A stretch of 64,000 nucleotides of DNA from Polytrichum commune (Eukaryota; Streptophyta; Polytrichopsida; Polytrichales; Polytrichaceae), in assembly GCA_950295325.1 (NCBI GenBank), contig OX485806.1, forward strand, positions 3,720,001 to 3,784,000, read 5' to 3'. The number at the start of each line of letters is the position of its first letter. Position 1 is the first letter of the stretch. A program made the position numbers and the translations under genes. The notes beneath the pieces were generated by a model. That model had not been told where the DNA came from and ran no database searches. It worked only from the letters and a program-made list of their open reading frames with translations. Shown here one piece after another: positions 32,845 through 43,096 of the stretch.

Positions 32845-33758
32845 TGTGAGGCCATACCACCCACCCTTAAGCGTCCTAGTCCGGGTGAGGGCATGGTGAT
32901 CACATTCATATTCATCCTAGTTTAATCCTTCCTCCGTCATTCATTCCCATTACATCACACATACCTTTGGTCACACCAATTTATTCCATATCATGAATAC
33001 AAGCGTTAATAAACGTTTTTTCTATTAGTGCTCTCTTAACACCCCCTATCAACTCCCCACACAAATGCGTACCCGCTTACATGGATAGCTAATTATCTAG
33101 CCAACCCATCCTTCTCGACTTAGGGTAATAGGCATAACTGACCACCATTCTAAGCTTCTCCAAAACTAGCTGTAGTCGCTTGCCTCTAACCAGCTGCAGT
33201 CGCTGCCTCTAACCAGCTGCAGTCCAGCCTCTAACCAACTGCAGTTGTTGCCTCTAACCAGTTGCAGTCGCTGCCTCTAACCAGCTGCAGTCGCTGCTTC
33301 TAACCATTCTACTCTCTACGCTCCCTCTAACCAATTCTACTCTCTACGAAAATACACAACACACACACACACCCACAAGAAGAAAGAGGAGGAAAAATGA
33401 GAGAGGAAGAAGAAGGAAGGAGGGAGGGCACCCAAACCACAACCCCCTTAGCCTTCTCCTACTTAGTAGGACCTTATCCTATCCACTAAACCCTCACCCC
33501 CTAAACCAACAAGAACATGTTCTAATTCAAACATTTAAACCAAGGCCCTTCCCCTTGCTTCATCAAACACTACTCACTCAACCAAAACACTCCCTAATGT
33601 CACTAAGCTTCTAATTAACCACACAAAATAGGCCTAAAACATAAACCACACCAAGCCTCACTTTTTTTATACTTTTGATTGTTTCAATAACACTCCAAAT
33701 GCAATTCTAAATAAATTCTAAACATAAAACAAATATGAGCAACCATTTTGGGCTCATA
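32845..33758 (-). mobile_element. Probable 5' LTR of the minus-strand gypsy element (family D)
   Basis: Similar to the solo LTR at 23223-24479: GTGAGGCCA, CCACCCTTAAGCGTCCTAGT, CTTATCCTATCC, CTTCTAATTAAC, CCAAGCCTCACT and ACCATTTTGGGCTCA. It is shorter, and its outer end reads CTCATA instead of CTCACA. The PBS candidate and, beyond the foldback insertion, gag follow on the minus strand in the right order. It includes a 22-bp minisatellite at 33166-33351 not evident in the solo copy. Confidence 0.75.
33166..33351. repeat. 22-bp minisatellite in a family D LTR
   Basis: About seven or eight units of CTCTAACCAGCTGCAGTCGCTGC-like sequence (core AACCAGCTGCAGTCGCTGC), the last ones changed to AACCA-TTCTACTCTCTACG. 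Confidence 0.75.
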
Positions 33759-34189
33759 CCCGTCCCCCCCCCGGCACTCGCGCCCTTCGTCACCCCCCCC
33801 CCCGACCATCCATTCGTCCACCTACCCCCGGCTTGCGACGAAGTTTTCATCACGGAGGCGCGTCTCTTCAAATTTTGTTAGATGTAGATCTAGGCTAGTT
33901 TGAACGCATCGTTCAACGCGGCTCCTCCCAATCAAGATGTACATAGAGCATTGTATATAATATAATCACCATTTTTTACTCCTATATACTTGTATCTTGT
34001 GTTTGAATGTATCTTGTATGCTCTTGCCTCTCTTGTATCCCTTGTTGCACCCCCTCCAAAATGAATCAAATGGTTTTGTGTTTGCACCGAGAACACTCGT
34101 TTCCTTAATGCTTCGTTTGGACATAGCATGACATAAGTCGCCCCCCGTTGTCTCTCGATCCTATCCGCAGGGCTCGGAGCATAGCGTAG
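33759..34189. other. Stretch between LTR and FCP1-like gene
   Basis: Several C homopolymers (33766-33775, 33796-33805). It may include the promoter or a first exon of the downstream gene, but I cannot support a start. Confidence 0.35.
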
Positions 34190-34984
34190 TGGCTCCCCGA
34201 CGCTCTTCTCCAAGGAGCGGAGAGGGCAACGCGGAGCCCCCCCCCGGTTTTACCAGCCCCGCCCCCGCTGCCGAAGAAACGATTCCTGGTGTTAGACCTG
34301 AACGGGGTCCTTGTCCAATGCGTTCATTGCCCTAGGGCCCCCACGGTGCCCTTTTGCAAGCCTGAGGACGCAAATTACGACGGGCCGCCCACGTTTATAA
34401 AGAGCAAGCTAGTGCACCTCCGGCCGTGGCTCCGGCGCTCCCTGCAGATCGCCCAAACAAAATGGTGGGTGGTCGTGTGGAACTCCATGAAGGCCGAGAA
34501 CACCAATGCCGTCATGGAGTTCATCTTCAAGGGCATCGAACCCCCTTGCCTGGTCCTAGCACAGGAAGCATGTAGAATATTGTACACACCGGACGGCAAA
34601 GTCGTCAAAAAACCAAACAACCCCGCTTCCCCCCAATATCTCAAGGTCTTGAAGCCCATTTTTTGGGACCAGCGACCGTCCTTGATAGGCGTCCCCTACG
34701 ATGTCCGTCCCACCCGCGAGAACACGCTCATGGTGGACGACATCGCCGCCAAGAACATGTTGAACCCGACGGCCAACTTCATAGTTTGCCCTACGTGGAC
34801 GGTCGAGAAGGTCCGGGACCGATTTTTGTTAGACCTTAGTAAATACCTGCAGGCGCTCTGGGGTAGCGGACTACCCGTAAACAATTTTGTTAGGAATAAT
34901 CCGATAGGCGAGAGATACTTGGATCCACGAGACCATTTGTACAAAGAGTTGATCTCTTACGTGAAATTTAACAAGCTCATTTGA
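34190..34984 (+). CDS. FCP1/NIF-like HAD phosphatase domain protein
   Basis: Open from 34190 to the TGA at 34982. The conserved part begins KKRFLVLDLNGVLVQ, the first HAD motif; the plant subfamily variant DLNG replaces DxDG, so the second Asp (general acid/base) is Asn. It continues with LRPWLRRSL, WWVVVWNSMKAENT and NTLMVDDIAAKNMLNP, matching motifs II-IV of FCP1-homology (NLI-interacting factor) domains. Such domains dephosphorylate Ser/Thr of proteins such as the RNA polymerase II tail; activity here is uncertain because of the Asn. There is no good ATG, so an upstream exon is likely (possible acceptor TTTTACCAG at 34254). Codon use is GC-richer than the surroundings and no frame break is seen. 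Confidence 0.72.
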   Translation, partial: WLPDALLQGAERATRSPPPVLPAPPPLPKKRFLVLDLNGVLVQCVHCPRAPTVPFCKPEDANYDGPPTFIKSKLVHLRPWLRRSLQIAQTKWWVVVWNSMKAENTNAVMEFIFKGIEPPCLVLAQEACRILYTPDGKVVKKPNNPASPQYLKVLKPIFWDQRPSLIGVPYDVRPTRENTLMVDDIAAKNMLNPTANFIVCPTWTVEKVRDRFLLDLSKYLQALWGSGLPVNNFVRNNPIGERYLDPRDHLYKELISYVKFNKLI

Positions 34985-35121
34985 GACATTACGTGTGTTT
35001 GTATGTGTGTGTGTGTGCCCGCCCACTTTGTGTAATATATGCTTCATATGTATCTTCATTTTCACGCGCTCTATCTCCCCCTCTTCCCTTGGGTTTTGTT
35101 TTGTTTCCATTTTGGCGCCAG

Positions 35122-35475
35122 CGTTTGGAGCCCTCTATTGAGATCGTCAGCGACTCAAACTTGGGGAGCTTCTTCTACGAGACCGTTTACGATGCCGCGT
35201 CAACCATTGACTACTCCAAGGAGCCTATTGACGCCGGTGTCGTCAATAGCCCCCCACCCAAGCAAATCTTCCGGCGATCTCCGTCCCCGTCGCCGCTCAA
35301 GGGCATAGATCGCAAATGCGTCCGGGCGTCCCCCTCTCGGCCCGGCGGCAGTATTACACCTCAACGGCGGCTGCGGATGGATGCTCGGCCTATGAAGAGT
35401 GGAACCCTTCCTATTCCTTTGCGAGACGCCTTGCCCCTCCTCGCCAACTCCGACGCGAACGCCCCCGGTGACAAG
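35122..35475 (+). CDS. Putative exon, unknown protein (possible tail of FCP1-like gene)
   Basis: A 118-codon open segment bounded by an acceptor (TTTGGCGCCAG) and a donor (GACAAG|GTGAAC), phase 0 at both ends. It encodes RLEPSIEIVSDSNLGSFF, then a Ser/Pro/Arg-rich segment (RRSPSPSPLKGIDRK). I do not recognise a domain. A cryptic donor at 34961 (TCTTAC|GTGAAA) in the FCP1-like exon would join in phase 0, so this could be a spliced C-terminal extension. Otherwise it is a separate gene. Confidence 0.5.
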
Positions 35476-35601
35476 GTGAACCCCCCCCCAACATGGTAAA
35501 CGGCGCATTACAATCATCTTGCACTAAAAAAATGAACGTGTGACACGTTTGGGTCTTCCTCCCTAATCTAACACATGTATTCTTGCATTGACGCGTTGCA
35601 G

Positions 35602-35889
35602 GTTGCTCCCACCCGTAAACCTATGCGGTCTAGTGCGTCCATCGAGTTGGGGCGTTTCTACTCCATGACCAGAAATGCAAGACTATCCACTTCATCGTAT
35701 TCGAATTTTTCGTCGTATAATTCGGGCGGCCGACGGAATCCAATATGTGTTATGGTGGGCGGTCACCCCAACCTTGGTTATAGTCGCGGGGCGGAGATTT
35801 TCAGGAATGTTGAAGCAATTCGAGCAAAAGAAGCCGCAGCAAAAGAAAAAGATGCAAAAGAAAAAGAGGCAGTCTCCAAGGCTAGATAG
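35602..35889 (+). CDS. Putative terminal exon, basic/charged tail
   Basis: Follows the acceptor CGCGTTGCAG and joins the previous exon in phase 0. It encodes VAPTRKPMRSS, a Ser/Asn-rich stretch and a highly charged helical end (AIRAKEAAAKEKDAKEKEAV) closing with TAG. The Lys/Glu/Ala pattern suggests a single helix or coiled coil. No family recognised. Confidence 0.5.
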   Translation, partial: VAPTRKPMRSSASIELGRFYSMTRNARLSTSSYSNFSSYNSGGRRNPICVMVGGHPNLGYSRGAEIFRNVEAIRAKEAAAKEKDAKEKEAVSKAR

Positions 35890-35994
35890 GCCATAGTAGG
35901 CGTAGGATTTTGGGCCATAGGCAAGATGATTTTGGGTCGCACTATCCAATGGATGTGTGGTGTTAGCATGCTATGCATTTTACATGCCATACTT

Positions 35995-36300
35995 TGTATG
36001 TTTTATTTGCAATAATATAAGTGTCGCATGATTTCCCCTTCAATATGGTATAAGGTTTGGATTGCCCTACCTAAACCACCACAAATATGAGTTTGGAATA
36101 TTTTGTATGCAATATTATATTGGTTCACATATTTCTCCTTCAATATGATCTATGGTTTGGATTACCCTACCTAAACCATATTCATACAAGCTCTCATATT
36201 TTGTGTGCAATAATATGAATGTTTTAAGATTTCCCATTCAACGTGGCCTAAGGTTTGGATTGCTCACCCTAAACAATCACAAATATGAGTTATTAATGGG
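35995..36300 (+). repeat. 100-bp tandem repeat, three copies
   Basis: GGTTTGGATT(G/A)C recurs at about 36054, 36154 and 36252 within units that also contain CAATAATAT, ATTTC(C/T)CCTTCAA and CTAAACCA. Non-coding, moderately diverged. Confidence 0.7.
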
Positions 36301-36445
36301 GTTTTTGGTCTAAACACCCGCTTCAAAGTGTTCGCATCTTACAACTTTCTCCAATATGTGTTTCATTTATCCTTGTTCTTATTTATGTGAATGTCTCAAA
36401 ATGCCCAAAAAATCTCAATTTAACGAATATAGTGTTCTAACTAAT
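36295..36445 (+). repeat. Dispersed repeat, inverted partner of 5975-6125
   Basis: See the partner: GCATCTTACAACTTTCTCCA, GTCTCAAAATGCCCAAAAAA and GAATATAGTGTTCTAAC are shared in inverted orientation. Confidence 0.55.
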
Positions 36446-37198
36446 ATTTCATTCTATATAAACTAAGGTTGCTTCACTAACACGTAAAGAAGAGATGAGG
36501 AATGTGAATGTCATACAAAGAGGCAAATACCAATAAAACTATAAGAGAATATTTGATTTGAAAGATAGAAACACTTACTCATTCTCAAGGAGTTCAACCA
36601 CTCACCCTCCTAACTACTAACTACTAATAGAAGTTGGAGACACCTAAGTTGGCGAGATAGATAACTAAGCGTCGAGAAGGATGAGGCTCTAAGGGCCCGA
36701 GACCGATGAAGTGGAAGAGTGGTGATGCTTAAGGGAGTTTTGACGCCTCTTAAATAGGTGGTCGAGGTAGGCACTCCGTGGTATTCTGCCTTGCCATGTC
36801 CACCGTCGTATTGGATCCGTTTAGGCTTTGTTGATCTTTTGCATTGGATCCGCTCAGATCCATTTTGACTTAATAGTGTCAAAATATATTTGTCAACTTG
36901 GATCTTCTTTCGTCGAAATGAATCGGCTAGGTCAAACGCGCATCCATCTAGTCCACGTTGTTTTGCTCCACTCCTTTAATCCGTTGTCATGTAGTCACTT
37001 TGGATTTAGCCCTTAGCTAAGTCAATCTTAGCCTTACCAACCACTTGAATCTTGCCCTAGCTAAGTCAATCCTTACATAGTTCTATAATATTCCGTTAAT
37101 ACTTGTCCTATTAGGATTTACTTACTAGGCTAATTTCTAGCTCCCAACTTACCTAACCGACCTCATATTTACGATCAAAAGTCTATTTACCACTAGTA
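36446..37198. other. Downstream flank of the receptor gene
   Basis: No gene recognised. It includes the presumed 3' UTR and polyadenylation region of the minus-strand receptor. TAGCTAAGTCAATC is directly repeated near 37010 and 37055. Confidence 0.4.
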
Positions 37199-40100
37199 TT
37201 AGGTTAATTCCATAAAAGAATCAAAATAAACCTTCGCATCCTCCGATATCATTTTGAAGCCCATTTTGTTGCTCAGAAGTAGGGTTGTCAAAGAACTCAA
37301 GTTCTCCAATCCCTCCGGTATCGTTGTCAAGCTCGTACAGTTTCTCAGAAATAGGATTCTCAAAGAATTCAAGTTCCCCAATCCCTCCGGTATCGTTGTC
37401 AAGCTCGTACAGTTGCTCAGAAATAGGGTTGTCAAAGACCTCAAGTTCTCCAATCCCTCCTGAATGGTTGTCAGGCTCGTACAATCTGCCAAATCTAAGG
37501 TTGTCAAAGAACACAGGTACCCCAATCCCTCCGATATCATTGTCAACCTCGTACAGTTGGTCAGATTTAGGATTGTCAAAGAACTCAAGTTCCCCAATCC
37601 CTCCAGTATCGTTGTCAAGCTCGTACAGTTGGTCATATTTAGGGTTGTCAAAGAATTCAAGTTCCCCAATCCCTCCAAGATCGTTGTCAAGCTCGTACAG
37701 TTGCTCAGAAATAGGGTTGTCAAAGAACTCAAGTTCCCCAATCCCTCCGGTATCGTTGTCAAGCTCGTACAGTTGCTCAGAAATAGGGTTGTCAAAGAAC
37801 TCAAGTTCCCCAATCCCTCCGGTATCGTTGTCAAGCTCGTACAGTTGCTCAGAAATAGGGTTGTCAAAGAACTCAAGTTCCCCAATCCCTCCGGTATCGT
37901 TATCAAGCTCTCACATTGTCTCAAATCTAGGATTGTCAAAGAACTAAAGTTCTTCAATCCCTCCGATATCGTTGTCAAACTCGTACAGTTGGTCAAATTT
38001 AGGGTTGTCAAAGAACTCAAGTTCCCCAATTCCTCCGGTATCGTTGTCAAGCTCGTACAATTGCTAGGAATTAGGGTTGTCAAAGAATTCAAGTTTCCCA
38101 ATCCCTCCGGTATCGTTGTCAAGCTCTCCCACTATCTCAAATCTAAGGTTTCCAAAGAACTCAAGTTCCCCAATCCCTCCGGTATCGTTCTCAAGCTCGT
38201 ACAGTTGCTTAGCAATAGGGTTGTCAAAGAACTCAAGTTCCCCAATCCCTCCGGAATGGTTGTCAAACTTGTACAGTTGATCAGATTTAGGGTTGTCAAA
38301 GAACTCAAGTTCCCCAATTCCTCCGATACGCTTGTCAAGCTCGTACACCTGCTCAAATGTAGGGTTGTCAAAGACCTCAAGTTCCCCAATCCCTCCGGTA
38401 TCATTCTCAAGCTCGTACAGTTGCTCAGAAGTAGGGTTGTGAAAGAACTCAAGTTCCCCAATCCCTCCGGTATCGTTGTCAAGCTCGTACAATCTGCCAA
38501 ATCTAAGGTTGTCAAAGAACTCAAGTTCCCCAATCCCTCCAATACGCTTGTCAAGCTCGTACACCCGCTCAAATGTAGGGTTGTCAAAGACCTCAAGTTC
38601 CCCAATCCCTCCGGTATCATTGTCAAGCTCGTACAATTGCTCAGAAGTAGGGTTGTCAAAGAACTCAAGTTCCCCAATCCCTCCGGTATCGTTGTCAAGC
38701 TCGTACACCCGCTCAAATCTAGGGTTGGCAAAGAACTCAAGTTCCCCAATCCCTCCGGTATCGTTGTCAAGTTCTTACACGATTTCAAATCTAGAGTTGT
38801 CAAAGAACTCAAGTTCCCCAATCCCTCTAGTATCGTTGTCAAGCTTATACAGTTGGTCAAATTTAGGGTTGTCAAAGAACTCAAGTTCCCCAATCCCTCC
38901 GGTATCGTTGTCAAGCTCGTACACCCGCTCAAATCTAGGGTTGTCAAAGAACTCAAGTTCCCCAATCCCTCCGGTATCATTCTCAAGCTCGTACAGTTGT
39001 TTAGAAATAGGGTTCTCAAAGAACTCAAGTTTCCCAATCCCTCCGGTATCGTTGTCAAGCTCTCACACTGTCTCAAATTTAGGGTTTCCAAAGAACTCAA
39101 GTTCCCCAATCCCTCGGGAATGGTTGTCAAGCTTGTACAATTGATCAGATTTAGGGTTGTGAAAGAACTCAAGTTCCCCAATCCCTCCGGTATCGTTGTC
39201 AAGCTCGTACAATCTGCCAAATCTAAGGTTGTCAAAGAACACAAGTTCCCCAATCCCTCCGGTATCGTTGTCAAGTTCTTACACCATTTCAAATCTAGGG
39301 TTGTCAAAGAATTCAAGTTCCCCAATCCCTCCGGTATCCTTGTCAAGCTCGTACAGTTGGTCAAATTTAGGGTTGTCAAAGAACTCAAGTTCCCCAATCC
39401 CTCCGGTATCCTTGTCAAGCTCGTACAGTTGGTCAAATTTAGGGTTGTCAAAGAACTCAAGTTCCCCAATCCCTCCGGTATCCTTGTCAAGCTCGTACAG
39501 TTGGTCAAATTTAGGGTTGTCAAAGAACTCAAGTTCCCCAATCCCTCCGGTATCGTTGTCAAGCTCGTACACCCGCTCAAATCTAGGGTTGGCAAAGAAA
39601 TCAAGTTCCCCAATCCCTCCGGTATCGTTGTCAAGTTCTTACACCATTTCAAATCTAGGGTTGTCAAAGAACTCAAGTTCCCAAATCCCTCCGGTATCGT
39701 TGTCAAGCTTGTACACCAGAAGAAATATAGGGTTGTCAAAGAACTCAAGTTCCCCAATCCCTCCGGTATTGTTGTCAAGCTTGTACACCCGCTCAAATCT
39801 AGGGTTGTGAAAGAACTCAAGTTCCCCAATCCCTCTGGTATCGTTGTCAAGCTCTCACACCGTCTCAAATTTAGGGTTTCCAAAGAACTCAAGTTCCCCA
39901 ATCCCTCCGGATTGGTTGTCAAACTTGTACAGTTGATCAGATTTAAGGTTGTCAAAGAACTCAAGTTCCCCAATCCCTCCGGTATCGTTGTCAAGCTCGT
40001 ACAGTTGGTCAGAAATAGGGTTGTCAAAGAACTCAAGTTCCCCAATTCCTCCGATACGCTTGTCAAGCTCGTACACCCGCTCAAATCTAGGGTTGTCAAA

Positions 40101-41647
40101 GACCTCAAGTTCCCCAATCCCTCCGGTATCATTGTCAAGCTCGTACAGTTGCTCAGAAGTAGGGTTGTGAAAGAACTCAAGTTCCCCAATCCCTCCGGTA
40201 TCGTTGTCAAGCTCGTACAATCTGCCAAATCTAAGGTTGTCAAAGAACACAAGTTCCCCAATCCCTCCGGTATCGTTGTCAAGCTCGTACATCCGCTGAA
40301 ATCTAGGGTTGTCAGAGAACTCAAGTTCTCCAATCCCTCCGGTATCATTGTCAAGCTCGTACAGTTGTTTAGAAATAGGGTTGTCAAAGAACTCAAGTTC
40401 CCCAATCCCTCCGGTATCGTTGTCAAGCTCGTACTGCTGCTCAAATCTAGGCTAGTCAAAGAACTCAAGTTCCATAATCCCTCCGGTATCGTTGTCAAGC
40501 TCGTACAGTTGCTTAGAAATAGGGTTGTCAAAGAACTCACGTTCCCCAATCGCTCCGGTATCGTTGTCAAGCTCTCACACTGTCTCAAATCTAGGGTTTC
40601 CAAAGAACTCAAGTTCCCCAATCCCTCCGGTATCATTGTCAAGCTCGTACTCTTGGTCAAATATAGGGTTGTCAAAGAACTCAAGTTCCCCAATCCCTCC
40701 GGTATCGTTGTCAAGCTCGTACAGTTGTACAAATTTAGGGTTGTCAAAGAACTCAAGTTCCCCAATCCCTCCGGCATCGTTGTCAAGCTCGTACACCCGC
40801 TCAAATCTAGGGTTGTCAAAGAACTCAAGTTCCCCATTCCCTCCGGTATCGTTGTCAAGCTCGTACAATCTCCCAAATTTAGGGTTGTCAAAGAACTCAA
40901 GTTCCCCAATCCCTCCGGTATCGTTGTCAAGCTTGTACAGGTGCTGAGAAATAGGGTTGTCAAAGAACTTAAGTTCCACAATCCATCCGGTATCGTTGTC
41001 AAGCTCGTACAGTTGCTCAGAAGTAGGGTTGTCAAAGAACTCAAGTTCCCCAATCCGTCCGGTATCGTTGTCAAGCTCTCACACTGTCTCAAATCTAGGG
41101 TTGTCAAAGAACTCAAGTTCGCCAATCCCTCCGGTATCGTTGTCAAGCTCGTACACCGTCTCAAATCTAGGCGTGTCAAAGAACTCAAGTTCCCCAATCC
41201 CTCCGGTATCGTTGTCAAGCTCGTACAATTGCTCAAATCTAATTCCATTAAAGTGGTTATTGAAAACATTTCTTTCGGTATTTGATTCAAGAATGAACAT
41301 CCTCGCAATTGTAATACTTGTAATTTTAGTAAAGATTTCCAAAGATTTGCAGTTGTTAATAGATTTCCACAAGTCTCCAAACTCATGTCATCCCAAATTT
41401 GTAATCTCATGTCACCTTGACTAAATTGTTTTAAGTCTATCATAAAACATTTCAAGCTCAAAGCGTGTGCAGCAAGTGAACAAATGCACTTTATGTTGTT
41501 GATGACATGTAAAATCTCCTTGTCTTTGCTATGAAAACTCAATAAGCGAAGATTGCTCAGACTACCATCTTGGATTTGTTGAACCTGAGATAGGTTGTGG
41601 TTTATTCCATTGCCAAAGTAAAAACAACCTTGAAGTTTTCCCACATC
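37199..41647 (-). CDS. Exon 3: LRR domain, 55 repeats
   Basis: Starts after AAAAACAG at 41648. About 143 residues link NB-ARC to the repeats (FGNGINHNLSQVQQ, LQVLQLRGCSFLNQIPKEMF). Then 55 units of 24 residues, consensus LTTIPEGLGNLSSL then TTLxLxxCTS. Variable positions fall at the exposed sites (LSGC, TNC, SNC, RQC, ADC, KWC). The TAG at 38134-38132 lies where other units read RQCES, so it is a probable CAG-to-TAG change. The exon ends with a non-repeat tail (ISEDAKVYFDSFMELT) and TAA. LRRs of this type bind ligands or regulate NB-ARC. Confidence 0.88.
37259..41218 (-). repeat. 72-bp tandem array, 55 units
   Basis: 55 units of exactly 72 bp (3960 bp) without a single length change. Some neighbours are virtually identical, for example the three units spanning about 39330-39545, which indicates recent unequal exchange. 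Because the period is a multiple of three, the complementary strand also stays open (a 1273-codon frame at 37464-41285); that is a by-product. Confidence 0.93.
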
Positions 41648-41886
41648 CTGTTTTTCATAATACATGAAAGTATTAGCAACTTATACTTGTGTAAATTTTT
41701 ATAAAAGTACTAGTACTTGACATGAGTTTGTGCTAAACATCTATGACATGCTAAAAATTTGCCAAATATCCACCCAAAATGTGATTCTAAATTGAAGGTT
41801 TTCCATCAAGCCGAAAGTTTCAAAGCATCATTTGCAATTATAATACATAAGGAAATGTCTTAATGTAGACAATGTTAGTAAAATAC

Positions 41887-42939
41887 CGAGTAGCTTGTAA
41901 GCCCGTTTGTGTTCCAAATTCGAGTACCCGCATACTCCTTCTCAGCAATCATTTGTCCCATGGCACGCAATTGGTCGTGCATTTGCAAAATTTCATCACC
42001 GTCACCATCAAGTTCTATGGTTACCAATGCTCGATGGACCAACTTCTCCAATGCGGAAATTGGAGGGATGTTGTTATCTGTCCATATGCGTAGGGCTCTT
42101 TCTTTTGACATGCCACTAGGATGCACATCTCTACCGAAGAAGCAAGCTATGTCCAAAAACATATTTTTTTCTTCTTCAGTTAAACCATCATCGAAGCTTA
42201 CTCTCAAGGTATTCCATATCTCATCATCCTCCCCGTCCAAATTTCTTCCCCTTTCCATCCTTTGCAATGCACGTTCCCAACTTCGCAATTTTCCCTTTCC
42301 ATGTAAGTATGCCCCCATGACTTTCAAACTCAAAGGCAAGCCCTTGCAACCTTCCACAATTATGTCGTGTATATCATTAAATTGTGGTGATAATTGAGAT
42401 GCTTTCCAAGAAGAATGAATGTTGAAGAGAGTTTTTGCCGCAACATCATCTAACTTGCTCACATCAAACCTTCTACCACCCGTCCTCACACGATTTCTAA
42501 TTGCACCCCAATCACGGGTTGTTATAATAAGTGTGTTACCCTTGCTCCGGTCTAAGATGACCGTTGGTATAATGTCATCCACTTGAGCTTCATCCTTAAT
42601 ATCGTCCAAGATCAAAAGGACTTTCTTTTTGTCCAACAATTCTTTCATCAATTTGTGCGCATGTTCTAAATCCTTGGCTTCTTTGTCTTTGCCAAATTTT
42701 GTTAAAATTTCACGTAGAATATCAAGCAAACTCCTACTTTTCAACTGCCCCACAAAACATGATGCATCGTATGTGGACTTCACATCATCAAATATTGCCT
42801 TTGCCAATGTGGTCTTCCCTATTCCACCCATACCCACAATACCCAAGGTATTCACTTCTTTGAGGTGATCTTTCACCCTTGCAAGGTTGTTCTCGAGACT
42901 AACCACCGTTGGATCATTTAGTAATGTTCCATCAAACAC
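41887..42939 (-). CDS. Exon 2: NB-ARC nucleotide-binding domain
   Basis: Open throughout its 351 codons. In order: GIVGMGGIGKTTLA (P-loop), KKVLLILDDIKDE (kinase-2, with DDI rather than DDVW), NTLIITTRDW (RNBS-B), CKGLPLSLKVMG (GLPL), MFLDIACFFG (RNBS-D of the TNL type) and QMHDQLRAMG (MHD). These are the ADP/ATP switch residues of plant NLRs and all are present. Acceptor ACATATAG|GTG at the start, donor CTCG|GTATTT at the end. The TNL-like RNBS-D and kinase-2 fit the NB-ARC of bryophyte kinase-NLRs. Confidence 0.92.
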
Positions 42940-43096
42940 CTATATGTACAACACATAAATATGTCAATAAACTCTATTATATCTTACCACCAAAAAAATA
43001 TGTTCAACTTCAAACATCCACAATAATAAATCAAAGCAATCAATAAATTGAGAACAACTTAAATAATGAGCTCATTGTAATGCAAGTGGCATTTAC

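Noticed and set aside
37464..41285. Plus-strand open frame of 1273 codons and several 150-220 codon frames opposite the LRR exon
   Set aside because: They follow from a 72-bp (3 x 24) repeat whose complement lacks stops. The minus strand has the domain order, splice sites and LRR pattern.
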